From positions 33,003 to 66,113 of the forward strand of contig NZ_JANQVQ010000030.1 of the NCBI RefSeq assembly GCF_030730205.1: DNA of 33,111 nucleotides, in the 5' to 3' direction. Position numbers and translations under genes: made by a program. Positions 8,820 through 18,821 of this stretch are shown piece by piece. The notes below the pieces were generated by a model that made no database searches, was not told the DNA's origin, and was given only the letters and a program-made list of their open reading frames with translations. Numbering within the stretch: position 1 is the stretch's first letter; every line of letters begins with the position of its first letter. The DNA is from Paraglaciecola sp. (GTDB lineage: Bacteria > Pseudomonadota > Gammaproteobacteria > Enterobacterales > Alteromonadaceae).

Positions 8820-8846
8820 AAGGCGAGCAGATGCTCGCCTTTTTTA
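8820..8846 (+). terminator. Terminator after suhB
   Basis: The stem AGGCGAGC / GCTCGCCT closes around AGAT (arms within 8820-8841) and is followed by six T residues. It lies between the convergent suhB and the M16 peptidase gene. The opposite strand has only a weak T tract, so plus-strand termination is its clearer role. Confidence 0.85.
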
Positions 8847-8859
8847 TGTCTGTTGTTTG

Positions 8860-11769
8860 CTAGTCGGTTTGCTGTTTCTTTAGCTGTTTAGCATGAAACT
8901 CATCGATGTTGATGATGGTTTCGGCGCCTTTTATGCTGACAAAGTCTTTGTCAGTAAATTGAGTACCACGCATTTGCACCAATAGCTGACCAAAACCATC
9001 GCCTTCTTCCAAGCGATTATAGAAATTAATCACATCCTTAAGCGTCACTTTTTCAAGGGCACTGATAAGTTGCGCTCGACTGTTGTAAGCGTAGTTTTGC
9101 TCTCGCCAGTCGCCAATATAACGACTCATTTCTTCGCTAAGATTTTTCGGTGGCTGGGTTAACGACACTAGCACACTGGTTTTAGTGGTTGCAAAGTCTT
9201 GCTCGCTAACCTCAGCTAACTGAGTTTTAAACCCTTGACGAAATTCACTGATCCGCGCATCGACTTCAGCTAAACCTTTGGCGGGAGACTGAATATAAAA
9301 TGCAGTAAACATTTGATCTTTATTTGTTTGACTGAAAAAGCCAACGGCATAGGCGAGTTGCTCTTCCGTTCGTATTTGCTTAAATAGTGCAGGTTGAAGT
9401 AACTGTGAGAGAATTTGCGCTGTGGCACTATCATCCGCATTGCGTTCCGATAAATAGGCTCTGACTAAACCCACGTCGCTTAATTGGGTTTCTTCTTGCC
9501 AATTGAAAACCTGTCCCGCTTGCGGTTTAAATTTGGGGGATTCATAAAGGGGCGCGACGTTACGGTCAGAGGGCAGTTCATTTAGCACTAATTGTGACAT
9601 CGCGTTAATTTGTTGTGCACTATAATTACCAAAAGCAAATACCCGCAAATTTGCTTGTTGAAGTAACTGGGCTTTTAACTCAGCAATGTCAAGTAACGTA
9701 ATGTCATCAACCGCCGCTAACATGGTTTCATCACTGTATTCATCTAAGGCAAAAATTTGGCTAAATTTAGGGAACAGTTGATTTAATAAAATTCCTTTCT
9801 TTTTACTGTCTAATTCGGATTTAAATGCGGCTTTAAAATTAGCTAATTCATTTGTATTCATTTGATAATCAAGCACTTGTTTAATTGCCTGACTCAGCAA
9901 AAGTCCTTGCTTATCACTAAAGCCATTGGTGGTGATAGACAGTCCATTGAACAAACTTACACTGAGCCCCATGCCACCGCCAATGGCTTCGTTTTGTAGC
10001 TCAACAAGGGCTTGACTTAGGCCGCGATTCAGTAATTCAGCCATCACTTGATTACGTGCACTCGCTTTAGTAACGCCACTATTTAAGTCCAGGGTAACAA
10101 GCCCTTTGGGTTGCTCAAAGTAAGACGAATGACCTAAAAACGCGCTATAGCTGTCATCGCTTGCTACTTGCAAGGGTTTATCGGTATTAGTGCTTGCGAC
10201 AATTGAGAAATCCTCTGGCATCAAACGATTTATTCTGGGTAGTTGGAGTGTTATGTCCTGCCCCATTGCCTGCCACTGCGCTACTTTTTCTGTAGAAATG
10301 TCATCGACCGAATATTGCCCTGCAAAATTTTCCATCGTGGTATCAGTGGGCTGAGACTTATCAATATAAAACACTCGGGCATTTTCTAGCGTTAACTGAT
10401 TCAGTACTTGTTGAATAGCAACTGGGTCAAAACGTTGATATTCGTAATCGCTGCTTAACACATATTCTGTGGGTAATTTCTGCATATCAGCGGCTATTTG
10501 CATGGCATAGTTGTAATCATTGGTTTTTTCTTTAAAGCGAAAGCTGTTGTTTAAAGACTGCTTAATTTCGGCAAAATACTTCGCGTCGACACCTTTGGTT
10601 CTGAGCAAGTCAAGATATTGCAGCACGGCCGCCATCACGGTATCGCGCTGTTGCAGGCCCGTTTCGGTCAAATCAATATACAGATTAAAACTACCTGCAT
10701 TGCCATATTCATTTGCATCATAACTCGTGTACAAGGCTTCACTTAGGCCTAAATCTCGCAGCGTAGACGCCAAAGTGCCAGGCATTTCGTTATTCAATAA
10801 ATAGTTAACATAGCCATTGGGTTTGACTGCAAACTGCGCGGCATTGTTGTCCATTACAAAGCTAACTCGTAATTGTTTCATGTCGGTTTGCGGCACATAG
10901 TGCACAAACTTGTGTAAATTCTCTGCCTGAGCCACGGGCACGGTTACTTGAGGCTCTGGCGTGTTTTTATTAGGTATCAAGCCAAAGTAACGCGAGGCCA
11001 ATTTCTGCATCTCTTCAAGGGGTAGCGGACTTATCAATACCGCCTTCATTAAGTTAGCCGAATAGTAGGTGTCGTATAGGTTAACCAAGGCATCTTGAAG
11101 TTTATGCTCGCCTTTATCAGCTAATGACTTTAGGTTGCCCCAGTTGAACTGATGAATAGGGTGAGCAGGATTAAGCGTCAGTCCGTCTAATTGCCCTAAA
11201 ATGACCCAATCATTGGGGCTTTTCATGGACCATTCAGAATGCACCGCGTTACGCTCTTTATCCGCGTAATTTTCATCTAATGTAGCTTCATAGAAAAACC
11301 CACTGAAGCGTTTGAGGGCCTCGTCAAAGGCATCATTGTTTACCGCAACCATGTAGTTAGTGTGATCAAGTTGAGTGTAGGCGTTCTGAGTACCACCATT
11401 GCGGCTCACAAATTCACTGTAATCACCCACTTCAGGATAGGTTTTGGTACCAAGAAATAACATGTGTTCTAAGTAGTGGGCAAGTCCACCAAACTCTTTA
11501 GGCTCTTGAAACGAGCCCACTTTTACACTCAATGCCGCAGCAGATTTTTCAATACTTGGATCGGATACCAGTACCACTTCTAATTGATTGGGCAAAGTGA
11601 AAGATTGGTATTGCCGTGTATCATTAGGACTTTTAACAATGGCGGTTTGCGGGTCGGGTAGAGATGAAACTGAGCTTACTGCAGTTTGTTTCACATTGCT
11701 GCATGCAGTCATGACGACAGCGCTTAAAACAATAAGAATCAATGAAAACGCGGTGTTCCTTTTTAACAT
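8860..11769 (-). CDS. M16 family zinc metallopeptidase (pitrilysin/insulinase-like), predicted lipoprotein
   Basis: This is a large inverzincin-type peptidase of about 969 residues. The inverted zinc motif HYLEH is at residues 98-102, and the third ligand is E179 in NAVHSEW, 77 residues later, the spacing seen in pitrilysin and insulin-degrading enzyme. The second half holds the inactive M16 repeat that closes the chamber. I chose the ATG at 11769 (AAGG ten bases upstream) because the protein then begins with a short basic stretch, a hydrophobic core and VMTAC, a lipobox with C23 as the lipid-modified residue. An in-frame upstream extension of 11 residues is less likely. E. coli pitrilysin (962 residues) is periplasmic and not a lipoprotein, so membrane anchoring would be a difference. 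The substrate is probably oligopeptides. Confidence 0.88.
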   Translation of the reverse strand: MLKRNTAFSLILIVLSAVVMTACSNVKQTAVSSVSSLPDPQTAIVKSPNDTRQYQSFTLPNQLEVVLVSDPSIEKSAAALSVKVGSFQEPKEFGGLAHYLEHMLFLGTKTYPEVGDYSEFVSRNGGTQNAYTQLDHTNYMVAVNNDAFDEALKRFSGFFYEATLDENYADKERNAVHSEWSMKSPNDWVILGQLDGLTLNPAHPIHQFNWGNLKSLADKGEHKLQDALVNLYDTYYSANLMKAVLISPLPLEEMQKLASRYFGLIPNKNTPEPQVTVPVAQAENLHKFVHYVPQTDMKQLRVSFVMDNNAAQFAVKPNGYVNYLLNNEMPGTLASTLRDLGLSEALYTSYDANEYGNAGSFNLYIDLTETGLQQRDTVMAAVLQYLDLLRTKGVDAKYFAEIKQSLNNSFRFKEKTNDYNYAMQIAADMQKLPTEYVLSSDYEYQRFDPVAIQQVLNQLTLENARVFYIDKSQPTDTTMENFAGQYSVDDISTEKVAQWQAMGQDITLQLPRINRLMPEDFSIVASTNTDKPLQVASDDSYSAFLGHSSYFEQPKGLVTLDLNSGVTKASARNQVMAELLNRGLSQALVELQNEAIGGGMGLSVSLFNGLSITTNGFSDKQGLLLSQAIKQVLDYQMNTNELANFKAAFKSELDSKKKGILLNQLFPKFSQIFALDEYSDETMLAAVDDITLLDIAELKAQLLQQANLRVFAFGNYSAQQINAMSQLVLNELPSDRNVAPLYESPKFKPQAGQVFNWQEETQLSDVGLVRAYLSERNADDSATAQILSQLLQPALFKQIRTEEQLAYAVGFFSQTNKDQMFTAFYIQSPAKGLAEVDARISEFRQGFKTQLAEVSEQDFATTKTSVLVSLTQPPKNLSEEMSRYIGDWREQNYAYNSRAQLISALEKVTLKDVINFYNRLEEGDGFGQLLVQMRGTQFTDKDFVSIKGAETIINIDEFHAKQLKKQQTD

Positions 11770-11896
11770 CGTGGGCATACCTTGAAATAACACTACAATC
11801 AAAATCGATGGAGAAATATAACTGACTTGTCACTCAAGGGTGTAAACATTCTTGTTAATAAATGTGTAAGTCTTTGTCTGCATTACCTAAATGAGC

Positions 11897-11931
11897 AAAA
11901 AAAAACCAGTTTCAACAGAAACTGGTTTTTT
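11897..11931. terminator. Terminator after secF
   Basis: A 12-base perfect stem (11902-11913 with 11918-11929, core ACCAGTTTC / GAAACTGGT) encloses AACA. On the minus strand it is followed by about nine T residues, ending the yajC-secD-secF unit; on the plus strand by TTTTTT. Confidence 0.88.
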
Positions 11932-11948
11932 ATCATCAATAGACAGAG

Positions 11949-12890
11949 CTACATGATAGCGTCTTGATCAGCGCCTTCTTTTTCAATCACTGTTGGCATT
12001 AAATCTTCACGGCTCACACCTAATTTTAAGGCCACTAAACTGGCGATATAAATAGACGAATAAGTACCAATGAAAATACCAAACAACAATGCAGTAGCAA
12101 AACCGTGAATGGTTGCGCCGCCCAAAAAGAACAAGGCAAATAACACAAGCAAGGTAGTACCTGAGGTAATAGTGGTACGGTTCAACGTTTGCGTTAAGGA
12201 GGTATTGATAATTTCGGTTGGCTCCATGTTACGGATTTTTCTGAAGTTTTCACGAATACGGTCGAATACCACAATAGTATCGTTGAGTGAGTAACCTATC
12301 ACCGCGAGTACCGCGGCTAATACCGTTAAATCAAACTCCAAACCCAAGATAGAGAATAAACCTAAGGTAATGATAACGTCGTGGGCCAATGCAATGACAG
12401 AGCCCAAAGCAAAACGCCATTCAAAGCGCAGGGTGACATAAACTAAAATGCACAATAAACAAATCAACATCGCTAGGCCGCCCTGCTCGGTGAGTTCTTC
12501 ACCGACACTCGCGCTGACATAAGAGCTACCACGCATTTCGGCAGTATCATCTGCTTGTTTCAAAATGGCGATGGCTTTGTCACCTAACTCAGAAGGTTTA
12601 ATTCCTTCGCGAGATGCCAAACGAATAAGCACATCTTTACTTGAACCAAAGTTTTGCACTACTGCATCATTAAATTCAGAAGCGGCCAACTGCTCACGTA
12701 TGGCATCTAAGTCTGCCGTGTCTTGATAGCCGATTTCGATTTGTGTACCACCCGTAAAATCCAAACCCCAATTAAGCTGATTAATAGCCAAGGTAGTGAA
12801 CGAGCCAATAATCATTACCGTTGACAAAACCGCTGCCGGCAAAGACAACTTCATGAAGTTGACGGTGTATTTTCCACTAAAAATTTGCAT
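11949..12890 (-). CDS. secF: Protein translocase subunit SecF
   Basis: SecF works with SecD and YajC in the inner membrane to pull preproteins through SecYEG using the proton gradient. The 313 residues (323 in E. coli) show the first membrane helix, then NWGLDFTGGTQIEIG and a short periplasmic P4 domain. Five further membrane helices follow, with the conserved VIGYSLNDTIVVFDRIREN loop. The ATG has AGGAG upstream. It follows secD by ten bases and precedes a terminator. Confidence 0.96.
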   Translation of the reverse strand: MQIFSGKYTVNFMKLSLPAAVLSTVMIIGSFTTLAINQLNWGLDFTGGTQIEIGYQDTADLDAIREQLAASEFNDAVVQNFGSSKDVLIRLASREGIKPSELGDKAIAILKQADDTAEMRGSSYVSASVGEELTEQGGLAMLICLLCILVYVTLRFEWRFALGSVIALAHDVIITLGLFSILGLEFDLTVLAAVLAVIGYSLNDTIVVFDRIRENFRKIRNMEPTEIINTSLTQTLNRTTITSGTTLLVLFALFFLGGATIHGFATALLFGIFIGTYSSIYIASLVALKLGVSREDLMPTVIEKEGADQDAIM

Positions 12891-12900
12891 GGTTTGACTC

Positions 12901-14745
12901 CTAAATCGACAACTTGGTCAGACGTTTACCGCCCCACCATGCATTAACGATAGTTCTTGTTACCACAATGGCAGTAAACATTGATGTAGCGATACCGATC
13001 ATCAGGGTAATTGAGAAGCCCTTGATGGGCCCCGTTCCTACTGCGAATAAAATTAAACCCGCTAGGAAGGTAGTAATATTGGCATCAAGTATGGTTGAAA
13101 ACGCACTGTCATACCCAAAATGGATGGCTTGCTGCGGACTGCGTCCCTCAGCAATTTCTTCTCGTATTCGTTCAAAGATAAGTACGTTAGCATCCACTGC
13201 CATCCCCACCGTTAAGACGATACCCGCCATCCCCGGTAACGTTAATGTGGCACCAGGGATCATCGACATAATACCGATCATCATCACCAAGTTTAAGGCA
13301 AGGGCGATGTTGGCAACAAAACCAAACTTTTTATAGTAGATAAGCATGAAAGCCAGAACTAATACAAAACCCGCAACGATAGCTTCTTTACCTAACTTGA
13401 TGTTTTCTTTACCTAAACTTGGACCTACAGTGCGTTCTTCAATAATTTGAATTGGCGCAATAAGGGCCCCTGCACGCAGTAACAAAGCGAGGTTTTGGGC
13501 TTCTTTGGGAGAATCTAAGCCTGTGGTTTCAAATTGATTGCCAAACACACCATTGATTCTGGCTACACTGATAACGGTTCGTTTTGCTTCAAAAATTAAT
13601 TTACCCGCTTCATCACGCTCACCAGTAGATTTATATTCAATGAACACAACGGCCATTGGTTTACCCACAGCGCGCTTAGTAAAGGCTAACATTTTAGCCC
13701 CACCTTTAGAGTCTAATTTGATTGATACCTTGGGCATACCATTTTGATCAACACCACTGGTGGCATCAATAATATGATTACCTTCAACAATAATGTTTTT
13801 CTTCAATAACTGTGGTACACCGTTTTCATCAGGTAATAACTCTGAACCAGGTGGCACACGTCCAGCAACGGCATCACTGATATCATGTTCAATATCAACT
13901 TCGCGATACTCAAGGGTGGCGGTGGCATTCAGGATCTCTTTTGCTTTAGCCGTATCTTGAATACCAGGCAGTTGCACTACGATACGATCGGGACCTTGCT
14001 TTTGCACCGTTGGCTCAGCAACACCTAACTGGTTTACCCGGTTACGGATAATAGTGATATTTTGTTTCACCGCATAATCACGCGTTTCAAGGAGTTTTTG
14101 CTCAGACATGGTAGCAAACAAAACCAGATCGGCTTTTTCAGTGAAAATAAAATCACGATTCCGTGCTTTTAAAAATGTTTCAGCCTGCTCCAAAGTATCT
14201 TGATCGCGAAAATAGATCTCTAAACCGTTTTCTACCTGCTTCACCGTGCGATAACGAATTTTCTCTTCGCGTAATGCGGTACGAAAATCATTATCTGAAT
14301 CTTCAAGGGTTTTATCTAAGGCGCGTTTCATATCAACTTCCATTAGGAAGTGCACGCCACCACGTAGATCTAAGCCTAATTTTAAAGGCTCTCCGCCAAG
14401 TGAACTTAACCACTTTGGTGTATCCGGGGCTAAATTCATGGCCACAAAATACTCATCACCTAAGGCTTTTTCAAGCAACTCACGGGCAATTAATTGGGTA
14501 TCAGCGTCGTTAACACGGATTAAAATTTGTTCATTTTCAAAAACGATACTTTTACTGTCGATATTGGCATTTTTTAGTTCTGCAGAGACTTTGTCTACCA
14601 ATTGAGCATTAACTACTGCATTTCGCCCAGCTGAAATTTGTACCGCGTGGTCTTCACCGTAAAGATTGGGTGAAGCATATAAAGCACAGATGCTGACCAC
14701 AAAGATCACCAAGATGTACTTCCACAATGGAGTTTGGTTTAACAC
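12901..14745 (-). CDS. secD: Protein translocase subunit SecD (GTG start)
   Basis: SecD is the larger partner of SecF in late protein export. At 614 residues it matches E. coli SecD (615). It begins with a GTG codon (14743-14745) giving MLNQTPLWKYI, aligned with the E. coli MLNRYPLWKY, and has AAGGA at good spacing. The first membrane helix is at residues 10-24. The large periplasmic P1 domain includes GLDLRGGVHF (124-133). The C-terminal membrane region carries the conserved GMAVDANVLIFERIREE motif, whose aspartate belongs to the proton path. The 71-base gap from yajC holds two hairpins. Confidence 0.96.
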   Translation of the reverse strand: MLNQTPLWKYILVIFVVSICALYASPNLYGEDHAVQISAGRNAVVNAQLVDKVSAELKNANIDSKSIVFENEQILIRVNDADTQLIARELLEKALGDEYFVAMNLAPDTPKWLSSLGGEPLKLGLDLRGGVHFLMEVDMKRALDKTLEDSDNDFRTALREEKIRYRTVKQVENGLEIYFRDQDTLEQAETFLKARNRDFIFTEKADLVLFATMSEQKLLETRDYAVKQNITIIRNRVNQLGVAEPTVQKQGPDRIVVQLPGIQDTAKAKEILNATATLEYREVDIEHDISDAVAGRVPPGSELLPDENGVPQLLKKNIIVEGNHIIDATSGVDQNGMPKVSIKLDSKGGAKMLAFTKRAVGKPMAVVFIEYKSTGERDEAGKLIFEAKRTVISVARINGVFGNQFETTGLDSPKEAQNLALLLRAGALIAPIQIIEERTVGPSLGKENIKLGKEAIVAGFVLVLAFMLIYYKKFGFVANIALALNLVMMIGIMSMIPGATLTLPGMAGIVLTVGMAVDANVLIFERIREEIAEGRSPQQAIHFGYDSAFSTILDANITTFLAGLILFAVGTGPIKGFSITLMIGIATSMFTAIVVTRTIVNAWWGGKRLTKLSI

Positions 14746-14775
14746 AGGTTATTCCTTTCTTTATGCAAAATTGGC

Positions 14776-14828
14776 TAAGCTCAAAAATGAAATTTTTGAG
14801 CTTAAACAAAAGGCCATTAAATGGCCTT
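14776..14828 (-). promoter_or_regulatory. Two hairpins between yajC and secD
   Basis: Directly at the yajC stop, a 9-base inverted repeat AAGGCCATT / AATGGCCTT (14810-14828) is followed on the minus strand by TTTTGTTT, resembling a weak terminator. A second, perfect 13-base inverted repeat follows (14776-14788 with 14792-14804, loop of three). Together they could cause partial termination or protect the yajC mRNA end, setting yajC above secDF. Expression data would decide. Confidence 0.5.
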
Positions 14829-15155
14829 CATTGTACCTTTTGGCAATACTGCTGATACCGCTGACTTTTGAATAACGATGTTAGTTGAATCGTTTAAGCC
14901 AATTTCAATAAAGTCTTTGTCTTCAGATACCTTGGTGATTTTGCCCACCATGCCACCTTGGGTTAACACTTCATCGCCTTTGCTCAACGATGACACCAAA
15001 TTTTTATGCTCTTTAACGCGTTTGGCTTGCGGGCGATACAACATAAAATAGAAAATCAAACCAAACACACCTAGCATGATCAACATTTCAAAACCACCAC
15101 CAGCACCACCAGCGGGAGCACCTTGAGCGTAAGCGTCAGATATAAATAAACTCAT
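14817..15155 (-). CDS. yajC: Preprotein translocase accessory subunit YajC
   Basis: YajC is a small inner-membrane protein of the SecDF-YajC complex. The 112-residue protein has a Gly/Ala-rich N-terminus, one membrane helix at about residues 23-41 (MLIMLGVFGLIFYFMLY), then RPQAKRVKEHK and a cytoplasmic beta-rich domain with KGDEVLTQGGMVGKI. AAGGAA precedes the ATG. It lies between tgt and secD as in E. coli. Confidence 0.96.
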   Translation of the reverse strand: MSLFISDAYAQGAPAGGAGGGFEMLIMLGVFGLIFYFMLYRPQAKRVKEHKNLVSSLSKGDEVLTQGGMVGKITKVSEDKDFIEIGLNDSTNIVIQKSAVSAVLPKGTMKAI

Positions 15156-15198
15156 TTTTTTTCCTTATTTTAGTAATGTTTACAATGTATTTTTCACA

Positions 15199-15214
15199 AC
15201 ACCACTCGTGGTGT
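15199..15214. other. Short perfect hairpin between tgt and yajC
   Basis: ACACCAC and GTGGTGT form a seven-base stem around TC in the 77-base gap between the tgt stop and the yajC start. On the minus strand it is followed by TGTGAAAAAT, so there is no terminator T run. It may slow or stabilise the transcript end. Confidence 0.35.
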
Positions 15215-15232
15215 CATCCGGCGCAGAATCCT

Positions 15233-16393
<1,161 letters not shown>

Positions 16394-16480
16394 TTAGTGC
16401 GCCCGTCATCACTCAAATTTGTGGCAAATTGTTAAACGCTTCATTGACATGAAACTAGCGGCACCAAAAAAAGTCGCGGG

Positions 16481-16486
16481 ATTATA
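16481..16486 (-). promoter_or_regulatory. Candidate -10 element for tgt
   Basis: In the 173-base gap between queA and tgt, the minus strand reads a perfect TATAAT (complement of 16481-16486) in an AT-rich setting. Only a poor -35 (TTTTCC) is found 17 bases upstream. Transcription would begin near 16474, leaving a leader of about 130 bases. Confidence 0.35.
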
Positions 16487-16518
16487 TATGAATTGACGCC
16501 TAGGGAAAAACTTTTAGC

Positions 16519-17568
16519 TCAGGCTTCTGTCCGCTTTTCGATAAACATGGCGTCGCCATAACTGAAAAAGCGATATTCCTGCTCAATTGCTTGCTGATAA
16601 GCATCGAAGATATGGTGTTTGCCCGCGAATGCGCTCACCAACATAAGTAAAGTTGACTCAGACAAATGGAAATTGGTTAAGAGTGCATCAACAATCTGAA
16701 ATTCATAACCTGGGTAAATAAAAATACTGGTATCAGCAAAAAAGGGCTTTAGTGCCGTGTTTGCAGAAATTGCTGCCTGCGCCGCTGATTCGAGTGAACG
16801 AACTGAGGTAGTGCCCACTGCCACCACGCGCTTGCCAGCCGCTTTAGTTGCCACAATAGCATCAACCACTGACTGACTGACTTCGGCGTACTCCGAATGC
16901 ATTTTGTGCTCTAGTATATTATCAACTCGCACTGGCTGAAATGTGCCAGCTCCGACGTGTAAGGTCACAAATTCTATTTGTACCCCTTTGTCTTTTAACT
17001 GCTGCAAGATGCCTTCATCAAAATGTAAACCAGCAGTTGGCGCGGCGACGGCGCCTGGCACTTGGTTATACACGGTTTGATAGCGCTCTTTATCAGAATC
17101 TTCATCCGGTCTGTCAATGTAGGGGGGAAGTGGCATATGACCAAATTTCTCTAACACAGCAAGCACTGGCTCATCAGTCAAAAAACGCAGTTCGAAGAGT
17201 GCATCATGGCGAGCTAACATTTCAACATTCACACTGGACTCTAGTCGCAACTGACTACCTACCTTGGGTGATTTACTCGCTCGAATGTGGGCTAGTACGC
17301 GATGTTCATCGAGGATCCGCTCAACCAGTACCTCCACTTTTCCGCCTGATAGTTTTTGCCCTAACAGGCGGGCTGGGATCACACGAGTATTGTTAAACAC
17401 CAATAAATCACCAGCTTCAATTAAATCGACAATGTTCTTAAAGTGGCGGTGCTGAACTTCGCCACTATTACCTTGTAGGTGCATTAATCGGCTTGCACTG
17501 CGCTCAGAGGCTGGGTATCTGGCAATAAGGTGTTCAGGTAAATCAAAGCGAAAGTCGGCAAGTTTCAT
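16519..17568 (-). CDS. queA: S-adenosylmethionine:tRNA ribosyltransferase-isomerase QueA
   Basis: QueA moves the ribosyl part of S-adenosylmethionine onto preQ1-tRNA to make epoxyqueuosine-tRNA. The 349-residue protein (356 in E. coli) begins [29 protein letters not shown] in family style. It contains the conserved [39 protein letters not shown] and [19 protein letters not shown] segments. It starts the queA-tgt-yajC-secD-secF run, an order conserved in gammaproteobacteria. Confidence 0.96.
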   Translation of the reverse strand: MKLADFRFDLPEHLIARYPASERSASRLMHLQGNSGEVQHRHFKNIVDLIEAGDLLVFNNTRVIPARLLGQKLSGGKVEVLVERILDEHRVLAHIRASKSPKVGSQLRLESSVNVEMLARHDALFELRFLTDEPVLAVLEKFGHMPLPPYIDRPDEDSDKERYQTVYNQVPGAVAAPTAGLHFDEGILQQLKDKGVQIEFVTLHVGAGTFQPVRVDNILEHKMHSEYAEVSQSVVDAIVATKAAGKRVVAVGTTSVRSLESAAQAAISANTALKPFFADTSIFIYPGYEFQIVDALLTNFHLSESTLLMLVSAFAGKHHIFDAYQQAIEQEYRFFSYGDAMFIEKRTEA

Positions 17569-17621
17569 AGCAGTCTCTTAAAAATTAATTGTACTTTATT
17601 ACGTATGTTTATCTATACATG

Positions 17622-17758
17622 GAACCCGTTCTGGATACCCAATCACGGTTGATGTTGAAGTTTAAAAGTTTACACTTCTCTCACAGTTTATTTATTGACG
17701 TTTCTCCTAAGACATGACTGTTTTTGCCCGACCTCCTTTGAGTGTCGGGCTTTTTTTT
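17622..17758 (+). ncRNA. Candidate small RNA between queA and the YqhA-like gene
   Basis: The gap 17569-17808 has no plus-strand gene, yet it ends in a clear plus-strand terminator (17726-17758), so a plus-strand transcript is implied. The stretch before it is not coding. It carries a small hairpin (GAAGT...ACTTC near 17659), a U-rich TTTATTTATTG segment, and two CTCCT motifs (17704-17708 and 17733-17737, the latter at the terminator stem/loop border) that could pair with Shine-Dalgarno sequences. The terminator ends in eight T residues, as in Hfq-dependent RNAs. The 5' end is a guess: a weak TATACA (17614-17619) with TTGTAC 19 bases upstream. I do not recognise it as a named RNA. Confidence 0.4.
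17726..17758 (+). terminator. Orphan plus-strand terminator
   Basis: The stem GCCCGAC (17726-17732) pairs with GTCGGGC (17744-17750), extended by CTC/GAG around a CTTT loop, and is followed by eight T residues. On the minus strand it is followed by A residues, so it acts only on plus-strand transcription, although both flanking genes are on the minus strand. Confidence 0.85.
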
Positions 17759-17808
17759 GCTTCATTTTTTAACCACATCGCAGTATTTTTCGACGATTTT
17801 GCCTAACA

Positions 17809-18303
17809 CTAATGCGATATCCGCGTAATTTTATCAAGGTAGCCCATTAAAAAAGCCGAAATAACAAAGGTCAAATGCACCATCACATACCAGAATAACT
17901 TGTCATTACTGATATTGTCAGCGTTCATAAATACTTTTAACAAATGAATCGAAGAAATAGCAACGATAGAAGCGGCCACTTTATTTTTCAGTGTGCCCGA
18001 ATCAACTTTACCCAGCCAACCCAGCTTTTCTTTACCTTCATCAATATCGATGCGGCTGACAAAGTTTTCGTAACTAGAAAACATCACCATAATGAGTAGT
18101 CCACCAACCAGAGCCATATCAACTAAAGATAAAATAACCAAAATAAGATCTGTCTCCTTAATGCTGAACAAGATCGGCACCAAATGAACAATCTCTTGAA
18201 AAAACTTTATGACCAACGCTAACAACGCTAAACTCAAACCGATATAAACAGGTGCTAATAACCAGCGCGCGTTATACAGTATGTTTTCAATATATCTTTC
18301 CAT
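17809..18303 (-). CDS. YqhA family (UPF0114) membrane protein
   Basis: This 164-residue protein has about four membrane helices (roughly residues 11-33, 53-77, 108-126 and 136-156). The N-terminus [27 protein letters not shown], the EIVHLVP segment and the second helix [27 protein letters not shown] are typical of the YqhA/UPF0114 family, whose function is unknown. AGGGGAG precedes the ATG. It lies 31 bases after the DUF6471 gene on the same strand, so the two are probably one unit, transcribed away from the yjf-type operon. No terminator for this strand is visible after it. Confidence 0.85.
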   Translation of the reverse strand: MERYIENILYNARWLLAPVYIGLSLALLALVIKFFQEIVHLVPILFSIKETDLILVILSLVDMALVGGLLIMVMFSSYENFVSRIDIDEGKEKLGWLGKVDSGTLKNKVAASIVAISSIHLLKVFMNADNISNDKLFWYVMVHLTFVISAFLMGYLDKITRISH

Positions 18304-18334
18304 TTACCACTCCCCTGCTAAACCCGTTGAATGT

Positions 18335-18625
18335 TCACTCATCTAGTTGTCGTCCTAAATCATTAAAAATATCAACAATGTCATCTCGTTCAATACGCCG
18401 CATATTAAGCACATACATGATTTGTAACAACAAATCCGCTCCCATGATGCCCTTATTTACTTTATTTCTTAAGTTGTCTGCGCTTTGATTGACCCCTATG
18501 CTGAGCAATCTATCACTGAGGTCCTGGTATTTGGTGCCGCGTTTTGACATTTCGGCTTTCAAAATACGCTGTACAAGCTGGCGCCAATCAGCAGGACGAG
18601 GTTTGTTTTCAGTTATTGTATTCAT
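18335..18625 (-). CDS. DUF6471 family small protein
   Basis: This 96-residue soluble protein has the pattern W-x2-LVQRILKAEMSKRGTKYQDLSDRLLSIG (the first 50 residues) and GADLLLQIMYVL (63-74), which I recognise as the DUF6471 family. The helical pattern looks like a helix-turn-helix of the Cro/phage-repressor kind (KYQDLSDRL ... QSADNLRNKVNKG), so DNA binding is possible but not shown. It starts a two-gene minus-strand unit with the YqhA-like gene and is divergent from the yjf-type operon, sharing a 196-base promoter region. A regulatory role toward that operon is speculation. Confidence 0.7.
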   Translation of the reverse strand: MNTITENKPRPADWRQLVQRILKAEMSKRGTKYQDLSDRLLSIGVNQSADNLRNKVNKGIMGADLLLQIMYVLNMRRIERDDIVDIFNDLGRQLDE

Positions 18626-18729
18626 ATATATGAGTCTTTCAGGTTACGTTTCGCAATTTATTGAAACCGCTTAATGTGACGTATAATTTACATTTAAAAC
18701 AAATAATAATCAAATGTTGAAAAAATAAT

Positions 18730-18759
18730 TTGACTATTTGTTTTTTTGCTGGCTAAACT
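18730..18759 (+). promoter_or_regulatory. Candidate sigma70 promoter of the yjf-type operon
   Basis: TTGACT (18730-18735) and TAAACT (18754-18759) are separated by 18 bases, giving a start near 18766 and a leader of about 56 bases before the first gene. An inverted repeat GTGATG / CATCAC (18767-18772 and 18784-18789) falls just after the predicted start, where an operator could sit. No sigma54 -24/-12 element was found. Confidence 0.45.
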
Positions 18760-18821
18760 ATGGCCTGTGATGTCGATGATGTGCATCACAACTTGGTCAT
18801 ACGACTTACAGGAGAGTAACC

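Noticed and set aside
12914-13336. 140-codon plus-strand ORF
   Set aside because: Antisense to the membrane part of secD; its apparent hydrophobic character is a reflection of the real gene.
14163-14513. 116-codon plus-strand ORF
   Set aside because: Antisense to secD; composition and lack of motifs fit a shadow reading frame.
16941-17396. 151-codon plus-strand ORF
   Set aside because: It lies wholly antisense to queA, has no recognisable domain and is a shadow of that well-supported gene.
18626-18821. Sigma54 promoter expected for a PspA gene
   Set aside because: No TGGC-N9-TGC type -24/-12 element was found; the GG at 18762-18763 lacks the correctly spaced GC. A sigma70-like pair is present instead, and no pspF gene is nearby.
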